Source of the DNA: Maritimibacter sp.
GTDB lineage: Bacteria; Pseudomonadota; Alphaproteobacteria; Rhodobacterales; Rhodobacteraceae
DNA length: 64,000 nucleotides
Assembly (NCBI GenBank): GCA_017792445.1
Contig: CP051232.1
Span: 1,612,001-1,676,000 of the forward strand
Direction: 5' to 3'
This document shows, in pieces, positions 7,960 to 17,325 of the stretch. The translations under genes were made by a program, and so were the position numbers. A model generated the notes under the pieces. It saw only the letters and a program-made list of their open reading frames with translations. It was not told where the DNA came from and made no database searches. Position 1 is the first letter of the stretch, and every line of letters starts with the position of its first letter.

Positions 7960-9777
7960 ATGAAAGCATCAGATTCCCCAACACGCATTAAGACCTGGGC
8001 CGAGGCCGCACCGAGACTGGTTGCCGTCGCCGCTGGCCGGGAACCCGCCGACCGCGTGATCCGTGGCGGCAAGGTCGTCAACGTCCATACCCGCGAAGTC
8101 CTCGACGGCTGGCAGGTCGCCATTGCCGATGGCCGGTTCGCTTATGTCGGCCCCGACGCCTCTCACTGTATCGGCGACGCGACCGAGGTGATCGAGGCCG
8201 AGGGCCGCTATCTTGTCCCCGGCCTGTGCGACGCGCACATGCACATCGAAAGCGGCATGCTGACCCCTGCCGAGTTCGCGCGCGCCGTCACGCCGCACGG
8301 CACGACCACGATGTTCACCGACCCGCACGAGATCGCCAACGTCATGGGGCTGGAAGGCGTCCGGCTTATGCATGACGAGGCGCTGCTGCAGCCGGTGAAC
8401 ATCTACACCCAGATGCCGTCCTGCGCGCCCTCGGCGCCGGGGCTGGAAACCACCGGCTACGAGATCGGGCCCGAAGACGTCGCCGAGGCGATGACATGGC
8501 CCGGCATCATCGGGCTGGGCGAGATGATGAACTATCCCGGCGTCGTCGCCGGTGACGCCAAGATGCTGGCCGAGATCGCAGAGACCCAGAAGGCCGGCAA
8601 GACGGTCGGCGGTCACTATGCCTCGCCCGACCTGACCGACTTCCATGCCTACGCCGCTGGCGGCCCCGCCGACGATCACGAAGGCACGCAGGAATCTGAC
8701 GCCATCATGCGCGTGCGTCAGGGGATGCGCGCGATGATGCGGCTTGGGTCTGCGTGGTACGACGTGAAGGCGCAGATCACCGCCGTGACCGAAAAGGGTC
8801 TGGACCCGCGCGGGTTCATCCTGTGCACCGACGACTGCCATTCCGGCACGCTGGTACACGACGGACATATGAACCGCGTCGTGCGTCATGCGATCGACTG
8901 CGGCTGCGATCCGCTGATCGCGTTGCAGATGGCCACGATCAACACCGCCACGCATTTCGGGCTGGAACGAGAGCTTGGCTCTATCGCGCCCGGCCGTCGC
9001 GCCGATGTGATCCTGACCTCGGACCTGACCACCCTGCCGATCGACGCGGTCTATGCCCGCGGCGAACTGGTCGCGCAGGACGGCAAGGTCACCGTCGACT
9101 TCCCCCATGGCGACTGGCCGCCGCATGCGCGGGACTCGGTGAACATGGGGGCCGACAAGGTGGCCTCTGACTTCATCGTCGCGGCGCCGGATGGCGCGAA
9201 CCGCGTGAAGGCGAAGGTTATCGGCGTGGTCGAGAACCAGGCACCGACGAAGGCGCTGACCGCCGAGCTTGAGGTGACAGACGGCACCGTCGAGGGTGAT
9301 CCTGCGCAGGACGTCTGCCAGATCGCGCTGGTCGAACGCCACCGCGCCACTGGAAAGGTCGTGAACGGCTTCGTGTCCGGCTTTGGCTATACCGGCGATA
9401 TGGCGATTGCTTCGACCGTCGCGCATGACAGCCACCACATGATCGTAGTCGGCACCTCGCGCGAGGATATGGCAAAAGCCGCGAACCGGCTGGCCGAGGT
9501 CGGCGGCGGCGTCACCGTCTGGAAAGACGGCGCGGAACTGGCGTTGGTCGAACTGCCCATCGCCGGGCTGATGTCCGACAGCCCCGCCGAAGACGTCGCC
9601 CGCACCGCACAGGCCATGGTCGAGGCGATGGCCGCCTGCGGATGCACCCTGAACAACGCCTACATGCAGCATTCCCTGCTGGCGCTGGTTGTCATCCCCG
9701 AGTTGCGGATCTCCGATATGGGTCTGGTCGATGTGACCACCTTTACCACCACTGACGTTTTCGAGGCCACCACGTGA
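7960..9777 (+). CDS. ade: Adenine deaminase
   Basis: 605 aa amidohydrolase converting adenine to hypoxanthine and ammonia. The N-terminal beta-sandwich part carries VIRGGKVVNV; the metal-binding HxH lies in CDAHMHIESGM; later landmarks are CTDDCHSGTLVHDGHMN and GSIAPGRRADVIL. The C-terminal domain with VSGFGYTGDMAIAST is typical of the Ade family. The start at ATG 7960 is chosen because the protein then begins like family members; the frame is open upstream to 7813, but that part is hairpin-rich intergenic DNA. The stop overlaps the GTG start of the AMP nucleosidase gene (GTGA), forming a two-gene purine salvage operon. Confidence 0.95.
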   Translation: MKASDSPTRIKTWAEAAPRLVAVAAGREPADRVIRGGKVVNVHTREVLDGWQVAIADGRFAYVGPDASHCIGDATEVIEAEGRYLVPGLCDAHMHIESGMLTPAEFARAVTPHGTTTMFTDPHEIANVMGLEGVRLMHDEALLQPVNIYTQMPSCAPSAPGLETTGYEIGPEDVAEAMTWPGIIGLGEMMNYPGVVAGDAKMLAEIAETQKAGKTVGGHYASPDLTDFHAYAAGGPADDHEGTQESDAIMRVRQGMRAMMRLGSAWYDVKAQITAVTEKGLDPRGFILCTDDCHSGTLVHDGHMNRVVRHAIDCGCDPLIALQMATINTATHFGLERELGSIAPGRRADVILTSDLTTLPIDAVYARGELVAQDGKVTVDFPHGDWPPHARDSVNMGADKVASDFIVAAPDGANRVKAKVIGVVENQAPTKALTAELEVTDGTVEGDPAQDVCQIALVERHRATGKVVNGFVSGFGYTGDMAIASTVAHDSHHMIVVGTSREDMAKAANRLAEVGGGVTVWKDGAELALVELPIAGLMSDSPAEDVARTAQAMVEAMAACGCTLNNAYMQHSLLALVVIPELRISDMGLVDVTTFTTTDVFEATT

Positions 9778-11258
9778 CGATTTCCCACCGACAGATGCCC
9801 GTTCAGACCCCCGACCTTTCCGGCCCAGAACGTTTTGACAATGCCGTCGCCGCGGTGGACCGGCTGACCGAGTTGTACGAAGGCGCGGTTCTGTTCCTGC
9901 GCGAGAAGTTCTCGGAAACCATCGGCGGCGGGATGCCCGCCAGCCGGTATCGCGCCTATTACCCCGAGGTGCGCTTCACCACCTCGAGCTATGCCCAGAT
10001 CGACAGCCGCCTGTCCTTCGGCCATGTCGCCGAGCCGGGCACCTATGTCACCACCGTCACCCGGCCCGACCTGTTCCGGAACTACCTGATCCAGCAGATC
10101 GGCCTTCTGATCGAGAACCACGGCCTGCCGGTGTCGGTCGGCCCCTCGGCAACGCCGATCCCGGTGCATTTCGCGATGGACGGCGCGTCGGGCGTGACCG
10201 TGCCGCAGGATGGCGTGATGGATTTCAGCCTGCGTGACGTGTTCGACGTGCCGGACCTTGGCACCACGAACGACGACATCGTCAACGGCTACGGTTTTCC
10301 CTACGGCGAGGGCGCGGCGCCGCTGGCGCCGTTCACCGCCCAGCGCATCGACTATTCGCTGGCGCGGCTGTCGCACTATACCGCGACCGATCCCGAGCAC
10401 TTCCAGAACCACGTGCTGTTCACGAACTACCAGTTCTACATCGAGGAGTTCGAAACCGTCGCGCGGCGCATGCTGGACGATCCCGACAGCGGCTACACCT
10501 CGTTCGTCGGCCCCGGCAATCAAGAGATCACGTCAGGCGATCAGCCTTTGGAGGTTCCCGCGAAACTGCCGCAGATGCCGACCTATCACCTGAAGCGCGA
10601 GGGCAGCGCAGGCATCACGCTGGTGAACATCGGCGTCGGTCCGTCGAACGCGAAGACCGCGACCGACCACATCGCCGTGCTGCGCCCGCATGCGTGGCTG
10701 ATGGTTGGCCACTGTGCCGGTCTGCGCAACTCGCAGCGGCTGGGCGACTTCGTGCTGGCCCACGCCTATCTGCGCGAGGATCACGTGCTGGACGACGACC
10801 TGCCGGTCTGGACCCCGATCCCGCCGCTGGCCGAGATCCAGACCTCGCTGGAACAGGCGGTCGAGGATGTCACCAAGCTGGAAGGCTACGAGTTGAAGCG
10901 CATCATGCGCACCGGCACCGTCGCCACCATCGACAACCGCAACTGGGAACTGCGCGACCAGTCCGGTCCGGTGCAGCGGCTGTCGCAATCCCGCGCGGTG
11001 GCGCTGGACATGGAAAGCGCGACCATCGCGGCGAACGGATTCCGGTTCCGCGTGCCCTATGGCACCCTCTTGTGCGTGTCCGACAAACCGCTTCACGGAG
11101 AGCTGAAACTGCCGGGCATGGCGACCGATTTCTACCGCACTCAGGTCGCCTCTCACCTGTTGATCGGCATCCGGGCGATGGAGCTGATACGCGAAATGCC
11201 GCTTGAGCGGATCCACTCGCGGAAGCTCAGAAGCTTCGAAGAGACCGCTTTCCTCTAG
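9774..11258 (+). CDS. amn: AMP nucleosidase
   Basis: 494 aa, hydrolysing AMP to adenine and ribose 5-phosphate. The length matches E. coli Amn. The N-terminal regulatory domain (about 1-180) precedes a nucleoside-phosphorylase-like catalytic domain with MVGHCAGLRNSQRLGDFVLA and the nucleoside-site segment ALDMESATIAANGFRFRVPYG. The start is GTG 9774, which overlaps the ade stop by 4 nt. The pair acts in sequence: Amn releases adenine from AMP and Ade deaminates it to hypoxanthine, so the operon adjusts the adenylate pool. Confidence 0.95.
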   Translation: MTISHRQMPVQTPDLSGPERFDNAVAAVDRLTELYEGAVLFLREKFSETIGGGMPASRYRAYYPEVRFTTSSYAQIDSRLSFGHVAEPGTYVTTVTRPDLFRNYLIQQIGLLIENHGLPVSVGPSATPIPVHFAMDGASGVTVPQDGVMDFSLRDVFDVPDLGTTNDDIVNGYGFPYGEGAAPLAPFTAQRIDYSLARLSHYTATDPEHFQNHVLFTNYQFYIEEFETVARRMLDDPDSGYTSFVGPGNQEITSGDQPLEVPAKLPQMPTYHLKREGSAGITLVNIGVGPSNAKTATDHIAVLRPHAWLMVGHCAGLRNSQRLGDFVLAHAYLREDHVLDDDLPVWTPIPPLAEIQTSLEQAVEDVTKLEGYELKRIMRTGTVATIDNRNWELRDQSGPVQRLSQSRAVALDMESATIAANGFRFRVPYGTLLCVSDKPLHGELKLPGMATDFYRTQVASHLLIGIRAMELIREMPLERIHSRKLRSFEETAFL

Positions 11259-11304
11259 GAAAACCGGCAAAAAAGCACCACAAAATGCAGGAAAACAGGG
11301 CTTC

Positions 11305-11348
11305 GAGGCGCACAAATGGTTGTGCGCCTCCCATATATTCCGATAAAT
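11305..11348 (+). promoter_or_regulatory. Probable HU promoter with overlapping 10-bp dyad
   Basis: A perfect inverted repeat GAGGCGCACA/TGTGCGCCTC (11305-11314 and 11321-11330, 6-nt loop) lies between amn and the HU gene. TTGTGC (11320-11325) and ATAAAT (11343-11348), 17 bp apart, resemble a -35/-10 pair, so the dyad overlaps the -35 region. It may act as an operator or as an amn terminator; no T-run follows, which favours a DNA-binding role. Confidence 0.45.
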
Positions 11349-11393
11349 TCTGCCGAGAACCCGCTAGGACGGGGAAGTTTGAGGAGACCATAC

Positions 11394-11681
11394 ATGGCCA
11401 AACCTATGACCAAGACCCAGCTCGTCGCCGCCCTCGCGGAAGAGATGGACAGCGACAAGAAATCCGCGACCGCTGCGCTGGACGCGATCACCTCGGTGAT
11501 CACCAAAGAAGTCGCTGGCGGCGGCGCCGTGACCCTGCCGGGCGTCGGCAAGATCTATTGCCGTGAGCGCCCCGAGCGCATGGTCCGCAACCCGGCCACC
11601 GGCGAGCAGATCAAGAAGGAAGCCGACAAGGTGGTGAAAATGACCATCGCGAAGGCCCTGAAGGACAGCGTCAACGGCTGA
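11394..11681 (+). CDS. HU family DNA-binding protein
   Basis: 95 aa nucleoid protein. The start at ATG 11394 follows GAGGAG at 11381; the open frame extends upstream without an RBS. The fold begins with the usual helix (TKTQLVAALAEE) and contains LPGVGKI, the DNA-binding beta-arm with MVRNPATGEQI (the HU/IHF Arg-Asn-Pro-x-Thr-Gly signature), and a C-terminal amphipathic helix. The arm is somewhat atypical (CRERPERM), so this may be a divergent HU paralogue rather than HupB. It is monocistronic, followed by a strong terminator. Confidence 0.93.
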   Translation: MAKPMTKTQLVAALAEEMDSDKKSATAALDAITSVITKEVAGGGAVTLPGVGKIYCRERPERMVRNPATGEQIKKEADKVVKMTIAKALKDSVNG

Positions 11682-11730
11682 TCCCGGTCGCAGGCGGGGC
11701 CGCATCGCCGGCCCCCTCGCGCCATTTTGA

Positions 11731-11758
11731 AACGCCCGCCGTCGCGGGCGTTTTTCTT
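11731..11758 (+). terminator. Intrinsic terminator after the HU gene
   Basis: AACGCCCGC / GCGGGCGTT stem (11731-11739 and 11744-11752) with a 4-nt loop runs straight into a T-rich tract. It is a textbook rho-independent terminator and may also serve the convergent ABC-F gene. Confidence 0.9.
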
Positions 11759-11788
11759 TTGGCATCTTCGGAAAGCCGCGCAGGGTCG

Positions 11789-13360
11789 CTACCCCAACGC
11801 CACCTCCCGCCCGATCCCCACGGCATCCAGAAACGCGCGGTCGTGGCTGACCACCAGAAGCGCGCCGTCATAGCCGCGCAGGCAGGCTTCCAACGCCTCC
11901 ACCGCCTCGATATCCAGATGGTTGGTCGGCTCGTCCAGGATCAGCAACTCTGGCGGCTCGCCCCCCAACGCGCAGGCCAGCCCGGCGCGCAGCATCTGGC
12001 CGCCGCTCAGCCGCCCCGCCTTCACCAGCGCGGCATCACCCCGGAACAGGAACCGCGCCAGCACCGCCCGCGCCGCATTCACGTCGCAGCCCGGATTGCG
12101 GGCGCGGTAGTTGTCCAGCACCGACCGCTTCGGATCCAGTGCGCCAAGCGACTGGTCGAGCATCGCGAAAGGCACGTGAACCCGCGCCGTGCCGGACAGC
12201 GGCGGCAGCGCCCCGGTCAGGACCTTCAGCAGCGTGCTTTTGCCCGCGCCGTTCGGACCGGTGACAGCCACGCGGTCCGGCCCGACGACCGAGAACGACA
12301 GATCACGCAGCACCGGCGCGCGGTACCCCGCGCTCAGCCCCTGGACTGTCAGCACCTCGCGCCCCGCAGGCAGCCCGCTTGGCGGCAGGTCCATTTTCAC
12401 CGTCTCCAGAACCTCGATCCGCTCCCGCGCGGTGTCGACGGCGCTTTCCGCGTCGGCCATCCGCGCCTCGGCCAGCCGCGCGCTGGCGCCGCCAGTGGCC
12501 TCGCTGCGCTCCTTCGCCTTGTCCATCAGCATCTTGCTTTGACTGCCACTGGCCCTCAGCCGACGCCCGGCGCTGTCTGTCCGCGCCTTCCGCTCTGCCC
12601 GCGCCTGTGCCGCGCGGCGCACCTCTTCCCGTTGCCGTTCCGCGGTGTCGAGGTCATGCGCCGCCGCCGCCAGTTCGCGGGCCTTCTGCGCCCGGTACAG
12701 GCTCCAGCCGCCACCATAGCGCGTGGCGCCCAGCGAGGTCAGTTCAACGATGGCATCCATCGTCTCGAGCAATTCACGGTCGTGGCTCACCACCACCGCT
12801 CCCCCGCGCCAACCGGCAAGGAGGTCCAGCACGGCGGCGCGCCCGTCGCGGTCGAGGTTGTTGGTGGGCTCGTCCAGAAGCAGGACGTCCGGCGCATCGA
12901 ACACCAGCGCCGCCAGTCCGGCCCGCGTCCGCTGACCGCCGGACAGGGCGGCCAGCCGGGCGTCGGGCGATGCGTCCAGTCCGACCCGGACCAGCGCGGC
13001 GGCGAGGCGGTCTTCCAGTGTCCAGTCGGCACTGGCGAGTTCATCCACCGTCGCGTCGCCGGTCTCGGCGCGGGACAGTACGGCCAAGGCACCGGTCACG
13101 CCGAACAGATCCGCCACGGTGTCCTCGGGCGCGACCTGCACCTCTTGCCGCAACATGCCGATGCGTCCGGAGACGGACACCGAACCGGCAGCGGGCGACG
13201 CCTTGCCAGAGATCAATCGCAGCAGGGTGCTTTTGCCGACACCGTTGCGTCCGACCAGCCCGGTGCGTTCCGGGCCAAGCGTCAGCGACAGGCCGTTGAA
13301 AAGGGAATGTCCGTCAGGCGCGGACCACGAGATATCGGACAGGGTTATGGAGGTCGGCAT
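11789..13360 (-). CDS. ABC-F family ATP-binding protein
   Basis: 523 aa with two ABC ATPase domains and no membrane segment, as in ABC-F translation factors acting at the ribosomal E site. Domain 1: Walker A GRNGVGKST, signature LSGGQRTRAG, Walker B LLLDEPTNNLD. Domain 2: Walker A GPNGAGKST, signature LSGGQMLRAG, Walker B LILDEPTNHLD. The inter-domain linker (about 240-300) is rich in Arg/Ala/Lys. The ATG at 13360 is preferred over an upstream in-frame TTG (13375). The subfamily (housekeeping or antibiotic-protection) cannot be settled by eye. A short upstream reading frame overlaps its start. Confidence 0.9.
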   Translation of the reverse strand: MPTSITLSDISWSAPDGHSLFNGLSLTLGPERTGLVGRNGVGKSTLLRLISGKASPAAGSVSVSGRIGMLRQEVQVAPEDTVADLFGVTGALAVLSRAETGDATVDELASADWTLEDRLAAALVRVGLDASPDARLAALSGGQRTRAGLAALVFDAPDVLLLDEPTNNLDRDGRAAVLDLLAGWRGGAVVVSHDRELLETMDAIVELTSLGATRYGGGWSLYRAQKARELAAAAHDLDTAERQREEVRRAAQARAERKARTDSAGRRLRASGSQSKMLMDKAKERSEATGGASARLAEARMADAESAVDTARERIEVLETVKMDLPPSGLPAGREVLTVQGLSAGYRAPVLRDLSFSVVGPDRVAVTGPNGAGKSTLLKVLTGALPPLSGTARVHVPFAMLDQSLGALDPKRSVLDNYRARNPGCDVNAARAVLARFLFRGDAALVKAGRLSGGQMLRAGLACALGGEPPELLILDEPTNHLDIEAVEALEACLRGYDGALLVVSHDRAFLDAVGIGREVALG

Positions 13361-13415
13361 GGAGTTTCTCCGCAAGGCAGTTCGGCAGGGCGACGGCGGT
13401 GCGGTTCATGTCCAT
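13314..13415 (-). CDS. Possible 33-aa leader peptide overlapping the ABC-F start
   Basis: An ATG at 13415 opens a 33-codon frame beginning MDMNRTAVALPN, ending at TGA 13314, 47 nt inside the ABC-F gene in another frame. A GGAG lies 10 nt upstream. Some ABC-F resistance genes are controlled by translated leader peptides, which makes the position interesting, but coding evidence is only the start signal and length. It could be chance. Confidence 0.22.
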   Translation of the reverse strand: MDMNRTAVALPNCLAEKLHADLHNPVRYLVVRA

Positions 13416-13567
13416 GTCTTCAGTACTCCATCAGGTGCCGTTGCGGCACGCGCCTGACCTAAAGGTCCGTCCGCCGCATTGCAAGTCTTGCGCGCCCGAT
13501 CCCGCCGCCCCCCTTTCTCACCGGGGTTCGACCCGATAGGTTCGCCGCGAACACGAAAGGACTTCCG

Positions 13568-14320
13568 ATGGACACCGCCCGCATCCCGAACATCGACAAC
13601 TGGACCGAGCGCTGCGACCTCGCCGCCGCCTTCCGCTGGACCGTGCGTCTGAACATGCACGAGGGCGTGGCGAACCACTTCTCGCTCGCTGTGAACGACG
13701 ATGGCACCAAGTTCCTGATGAACCCGAACCAGAAGCATTTCAGCCGGGTCCGCGCGTCGGATTTGCTGATGATCGACGCGAACGATCCCGAGACCCTGAA
13801 AGGCCCCGATGCGCCCGACCCCACCGCGTGGGGTCTGCACGGCGCGATCCACCGCCACTGTCCGCACGCCCGCTGCGCGATGCACGTGCATTCGATCCAC
13901 GCGACCGTTCTGGCGATCCTGAAAGATTCGATCCTGCCGCCGGTGGACCAGAACGCGGCGATGTTCTTTGGCCGTCAGGTGGTCGACGAGGACTACGGCG
14001 GGCTGGCCTTCGAGGAAGAAGGCGAACGCTGCGCGCAGCTGTTCGCGGACCCGAAGAAATCGGTGATGATCATGGGCAACCATGGCGTCATGGTGATCGG
14101 CCAGACCGTCGCCGAGACCTTCACCCGCCTCTACTATTTCGAGCGCGCCGCCGAGACCTATGTCCGGGCGTTGCAGACCGGCAAGGAACTGCGCGTGCTG
14201 TCCGACGAGATCGCGGCCAAGACCGCCGACGAAATCGAAGAGTACCCCGAGCAGAACGACCGGCACCTGTCGGAGCTTCGGGCGATCCTCGACGAAGAAG
14301 GCTCTAACTACGCCACATGA
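13568..14320 (+). CDS. Class II aldolase/adducin family protein
   Basis: 250 aa zinc-dependent aldolase fold. Metal-site landmarks are MHVHSIHATV (near 107-116, two histidines) and a later His in GNHGVMVIG (near 175). The N-terminal segment MHEGVANHFSLAV resembles the substrate loop of fuculose-phosphate aldolase relatives. Family members cleave or epimerise sugar phosphates or decarboxylate small hydroxyacids; no specific substrate can be assigned. An AAAGGA sits 6 nt before the ATG. The stop overlaps the next gene (ATGA), implying a common operon with the nucleotide-sugar-epimerase-like protein. Confidence 0.85.
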   Translation: MDTARIPNIDNWTERCDLAAAFRWTVRLNMHEGVANHFSLAVNDDGTKFLMNPNQKHFSRVRASDLLMIDANDPETLKGPDAPDPTAWGLHGAIHRHCPHARCAMHVHSIHATVLAILKDSILPPVDQNAAMFFGRQVVDEDYGGLAFEEEGERCAQLFADPKKSVMIMGNHGVMVIGQTVAETFTRLYYFERAAETYVRALQTGKELRVLSDEIAAKTADEIEEYPEQNDRHLSELRAILDEEGSNYAT

Positions 14321-15183
14321 CCGGAACGCTCCTTTCCATCGGCCACGGCTATTCCGCCCGCGCGCTCGCCCGCCTTCTGATCCCGCAGGGCTGGACCGTC
14401 CTGGGGACCACCCGCTCGGCCGAGAAGGCCGGCGGGCCGGACGAGGTGACAGAGGCTTTGGTGTGGCCGGGGGATGATCTTGCCCCTGCCTTCGCGCGCG
14501 CCACGCATCTGCTGATCTCTGCCGCACCGGGAGACGACGGCGACCCGCTGCTGGCGGCGCATCGCGATCTGGTGGCGGACGCCGCACCGCATCTTGCGTG
14601 GGCGGGCTACCTTTCGACCACCGGCGTCTACGGTGATCACGACGGCGGCTGGGTGGACGAGGATACGCCGCTGACCCCGTCGACGCGGCGCGGCCGCATG
14701 CGGGTCGAGGCGGAAACGGCGTGGCGCGCGCTGGCGGACAAGACAGGCCTGCCGCTGCACATCTTCCGGCTGGCGGGGATCTACGGGCCGGGGCGCGGGC
14801 CGTTCGCCAAGGTGCGGGCGGGGACGGCGCGGCGGATCATCAAGAAGGGTCAGGTGTTCAGCCGCATCCATGTCGAGGACATCGCGCAGGTGCTTGCCGC
14901 GTCCATCGCGCAGCCGAACCCCCGCGCGGCCTACAACCTGTGCGACGACGACCCCGCCCCGCCCGAGGACGTGATCGGCCACGCCGCCGAACTGCTTGGC
15001 CTGCCGCTGCCGCCTGCCGAGGATTTCGAGACTGCGGAAATGACGCCGATGGCCCGCAGCTTTTATGCGGAATCGAAGCGGGTCAGGAACGACCGGATCA
15101 AGGACGAGCTTGGCGTGGTCCTGAAGTATCCGGATTACCGGGCCGGTCTGGCGGAGTTGTTGCGTCTCGAAGAGGCGGATTAG
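14317..15183 (+). CDS. NAD-dependent epimerase/SDR-like protein (YeeZ-type)
   Basis: 288 aa atypical short-chain dehydrogenase. The nucleotide-binding loop is GHGYSARALARLL (near residues 9-21), a variant of the GxxGxxG Rossmann motif, and the family segment LSTTGVYGDHDGGWVDE follows at about 105, then RLAGIYGPGRGP near 148. The usual YxxxK motif is not evident, as in YeeZ/YbjS-like proteins, whose reactions are uncharacterised. It is coupled to the class II aldolase gene by a 4-nt overlap. The gene ends just before the hairpin repeat at 15214. Confidence 0.78.
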   Translation: MTGTLLSIGHGYSARALARLLIPQGWTVLGTTRSAEKAGGPDEVTEALVWPGDDLAPAFARATHLLISAAPGDDGDPLLAAHRDLVADAAPHLAWAGYLSTTGVYGDHDGGWVDEDTPLTPSTRRGRMRVEAETAWRALADKTGLPLHIFRLAGIYGPGRGPFAKVRAGTARRIIKKGQVFSRIHVEDIAQVLAASIAQPNPRAAYNLCDDDPAPPEDVIGHAAELLGLPLPPAEDFETAEMTPMARSFYAESKRVRNDRIKDELGVVLKYPDYRAGLAELLRLEEAD

Positions 15184-15213
15184 GGACGCAATTCGACGCG
15201 ATCAGGGCAGCAT

Positions 15214-15343
15214 AGACCCGCGGGGTGGCGCGAAAGCGCCGCCCCATGGGGGCGGGTCTCTCGGGCATCGCCGCGCGATGCCCTGCCGACAGGCGATTGC
15301 ACGCAATCGCCGTGAGGCGGCGCTGCCCGGCGTGCCGCCGGGC
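15214..15343. repeat. Four-hairpin intergenic repeat element
   Basis: The convergent gap holds four inverted repeats in a row. (1) Outer stem 15214-15221/15252-15259 enclosing a perfect 10-bp stem 15222-15231/15236-15245 capped by a GAAA tetraloop. (2) GGGCATCG/CGATGCCC at 15263-15283. (3) GGCGATTG/CAATCGCC at 15292-15311. (4) GCCCGGCG/CGCCGGGC at 15325-15343. The density and GNRA cap suggest a REP-like dispersed element or a bidirectional terminator cluster between the epimerase-like gene and dxs. Confidence 0.75.
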
Positions 15344-15367
15344 GGGACATATAACTGAAGACAGCCC

Positions 15368-17296
15368 TCAGGCCCGCTTCGTCTCCAGCTTCGCCACGCC
15401 CATCACTTCCAGCACCTTCGCCTCGATGTCCTCGGCGTTCATCTTCGCCTCGGCGTACATCGCCTTGGGGCTCGCCTGATCGATGAACGTGTCGGGCAGC
15501 ACCATCGACCGATAGGCCAGCCCCCGGTCGAACACGCCTTCCTCGGCCAGAAGCTGCGCGACGTGGCTGCCGAACCCGCCGACCGCACCCTCTTCGATGG
15601 TGATCAACGCCGAGTGATCCTCGGCCAGCTTCAGGATCAGGTCGCGGTCCAGCGGCTTGGCGAAGCGGGCGTCGGCGACGGTGGGGGTGATGCCCCGCGC
15701 GGCCAGCGCATCGGCGGCCTCCAGCACTTCCTTCAGGCGGGCGCCGAAGGACAGGATGGCGACACCCTTGCCCTCGCGGATCATGCGGCCCTTGCCGATT
15801 TCCAGCACCTCGCCGCGCTCCGGCATCTCGACGCCGACACCCTCGCCACGCGGGAAGCGGAAGGCGATGGGGCCTTCGTCATGCGCGACCGAGGTGGCGA
15901 CCATGTGCTTCAGTTCCGCCTCGTCGGCGGCTGCCATCACCACGAACCCCGGCAGGTTCGCAAGGAACGCGATATCGAACGATCCGGCATGGGTCGCGCC
16001 GTCGGCGCCGACAAGACCGGCGCGGTCGATGGCAAAGCGCACCGGCAGACGCTGGATCGCGACGTCGTGCACCACCTGATCGTAGCCGCGCTGCAGGAAG
16101 GTCGAGTACATCGCGCAGAACGGCTTCATCCCGCCCGCGGCCAAGGCGGCAGAGAAGGTCACGCCATGCTGTTCCGCGATGCCCACGTCGAAGCACCGGC
16201 GCGGGAAGCGTTCGGCGAACAGGTTCAGACCGGTGCCGTCCGGCATCGCGGCGGTCACGGCGCAGACCTTGGAGTCGCGCTCGGCTTCGTCCATCAGAGC
16301 TTGTGCGAAGACCTTTGTGTAGGACGGCGCGTTCGACGCGGCTTTCTTCTGCTTGCCGGTCACCATGTCGAAGGTCGACACGCCGTGGCCCTTGTCGGCG
16401 GCGTGTTCGGCGGGCGCATAGCCCTTGCCCTTCTTGGTGATCACGTGGATCAGGACCGGCCCGGTGGACCGCGCCTTGACCGTGCGCAGCACCGGCAGAA
16501 GCTGGTCAAGGTCGTGGCCGTCGATCGGCCCGATGTAGCTGAAGCCCAGTTCCTCGAACAGGGTGCCGCCAACGGCCATGCCCTTCAGCATCTCCTTCGC
16601 CCGGCGCGCGCCTTCCTGGAACGGTTCGGGCAGGAAGCCGACCGCGCCTTTCGCGACAGCCTTCAGTTCCTGAAACGGGCCTTCGGTATAAAGGCGCGTC
16701 AGGTAGGACGACATGGCGCCCACGGGCGGCGCGATGCTCATCTCGTTGTCGTTCAGGATCACGAACAGCCGCTTGCCAAGGTGGCCCGCGTTGTTCATCG
16801 CCTCGTAGGCCATGCCGGCGCTCATCGCGCCGTCACCGATCACCGCGATGGCGTCGCCCAGCCCGGGCTCGGGCGCACCGCCAAGATCGCGCGCGACGGC
16901 AAAGCCCAGCGCGGCGGAAATCGAGGTGGACGAATGCGCCGCGCCGAACGGGTCGTAGGGCGACTCGGACCGTTTGGTGAATCCCGACAGCCCGTCCTTC
17001 TGGCGTAACGTCCGGATGCGGTCGCGACGGCCGGTGAGGATCTTGTGCGGATAGCACTGGTGCGAGACGTCCCAGATCAGCCGGTCGCGCGGGGTGTCGA
17101 AGACCGAGTGTATCGCGACCGTCAGTTCGACCACGCCCAGACCCGCGCCAAGGTGCCCGCCGGTTTCGGACACGGCAGAGATCGTCTCTTGCCGCAGTTC
17201 GTCGGCGACGCGATGCAGTTCGGCATCGCTCAGCGCCTTCAGGTCCGAAGGCAGGTGCACGCGGTCCAGCGTCGGGGTCTCGGGTCGGTTCGACAT
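15368..17296 (-). CDS. dxs: 1-deoxy-D-xylulose-5-phosphate synthase
   Basis: 642 aa, standard length. Thiamine-diphosphate enzyme condensing pyruvate and glyceraldehyde 3-phosphate, the first step of the MEP isoprenoid pathway. The ThDP-binding [18 protein letters not shown] (near 155) and the transketolase-type pyrimidine domain with [18 protein letters not shown] are visible. The start is ATG 17296, in line with homologues; upstream frame is overlap with ispA. It is last in the operon HDAC-like - xseB - ispA - dxs, 29 nt after ispA, so supply of C5 units and chain elongation are co-expressed. Confidence 0.96.
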   Translation of the reverse strand: MSNRPETPTLDRVHLPSDLKALSDAELHRVADELRQETISAVSETGGHLGAGLGVVELTVAIHSVFDTPRDRLIWDVSHQCYPHKILTGRRDRIRTLRQKDGLSGFTKRSESPYDPFGAAHSSTSISAALGFAVARDLGGAPEPGLGDAIAVIGDGAMSAGMAYEAMNNAGHLGKRLFVILNDNEMSIAPPVGAMSSYLTRLYTEGPFQELKAVAKGAVGFLPEPFQEGARRAKEMLKGMAVGGTLFEELGFSYIGPIDGHDLDQLLPVLRTVKARSTGPVLIHVITKKGKGYAPAEHAADKGHGVSTFDMVTGKQKKAASNAPSYTKVFAQALMDEAERDSKVCAVTAAMPDGTGLNLFAERFPRRCFDVGIAEQHGVTFSAALAAGGMKPFCAMYSTFLQRGYDQVVHDVAIQRLPVRFAIDRAGLVGADGATHAGSFDIAFLANLPGFVVMAAADEAELKHMVATSVAHDEGPIAFRFPRGEGVGVEMPERGEVLEIGKGRMIREGKGVAILSFGARLKEVLEAADALAARGITPTVADARFAKPLDRDLILKLAEDHSALITIEEGAVGGFGSHVAQLLAEEGVFDRGLAYRSMVLPDTFIDQASPKAMYAEAKMNAEDIEAKVLEVMGVAKLETKRA

Positions 17297-17325
17297 CAGT
17301 TCACTGGCCCTCCGGGGCCGTTCGC

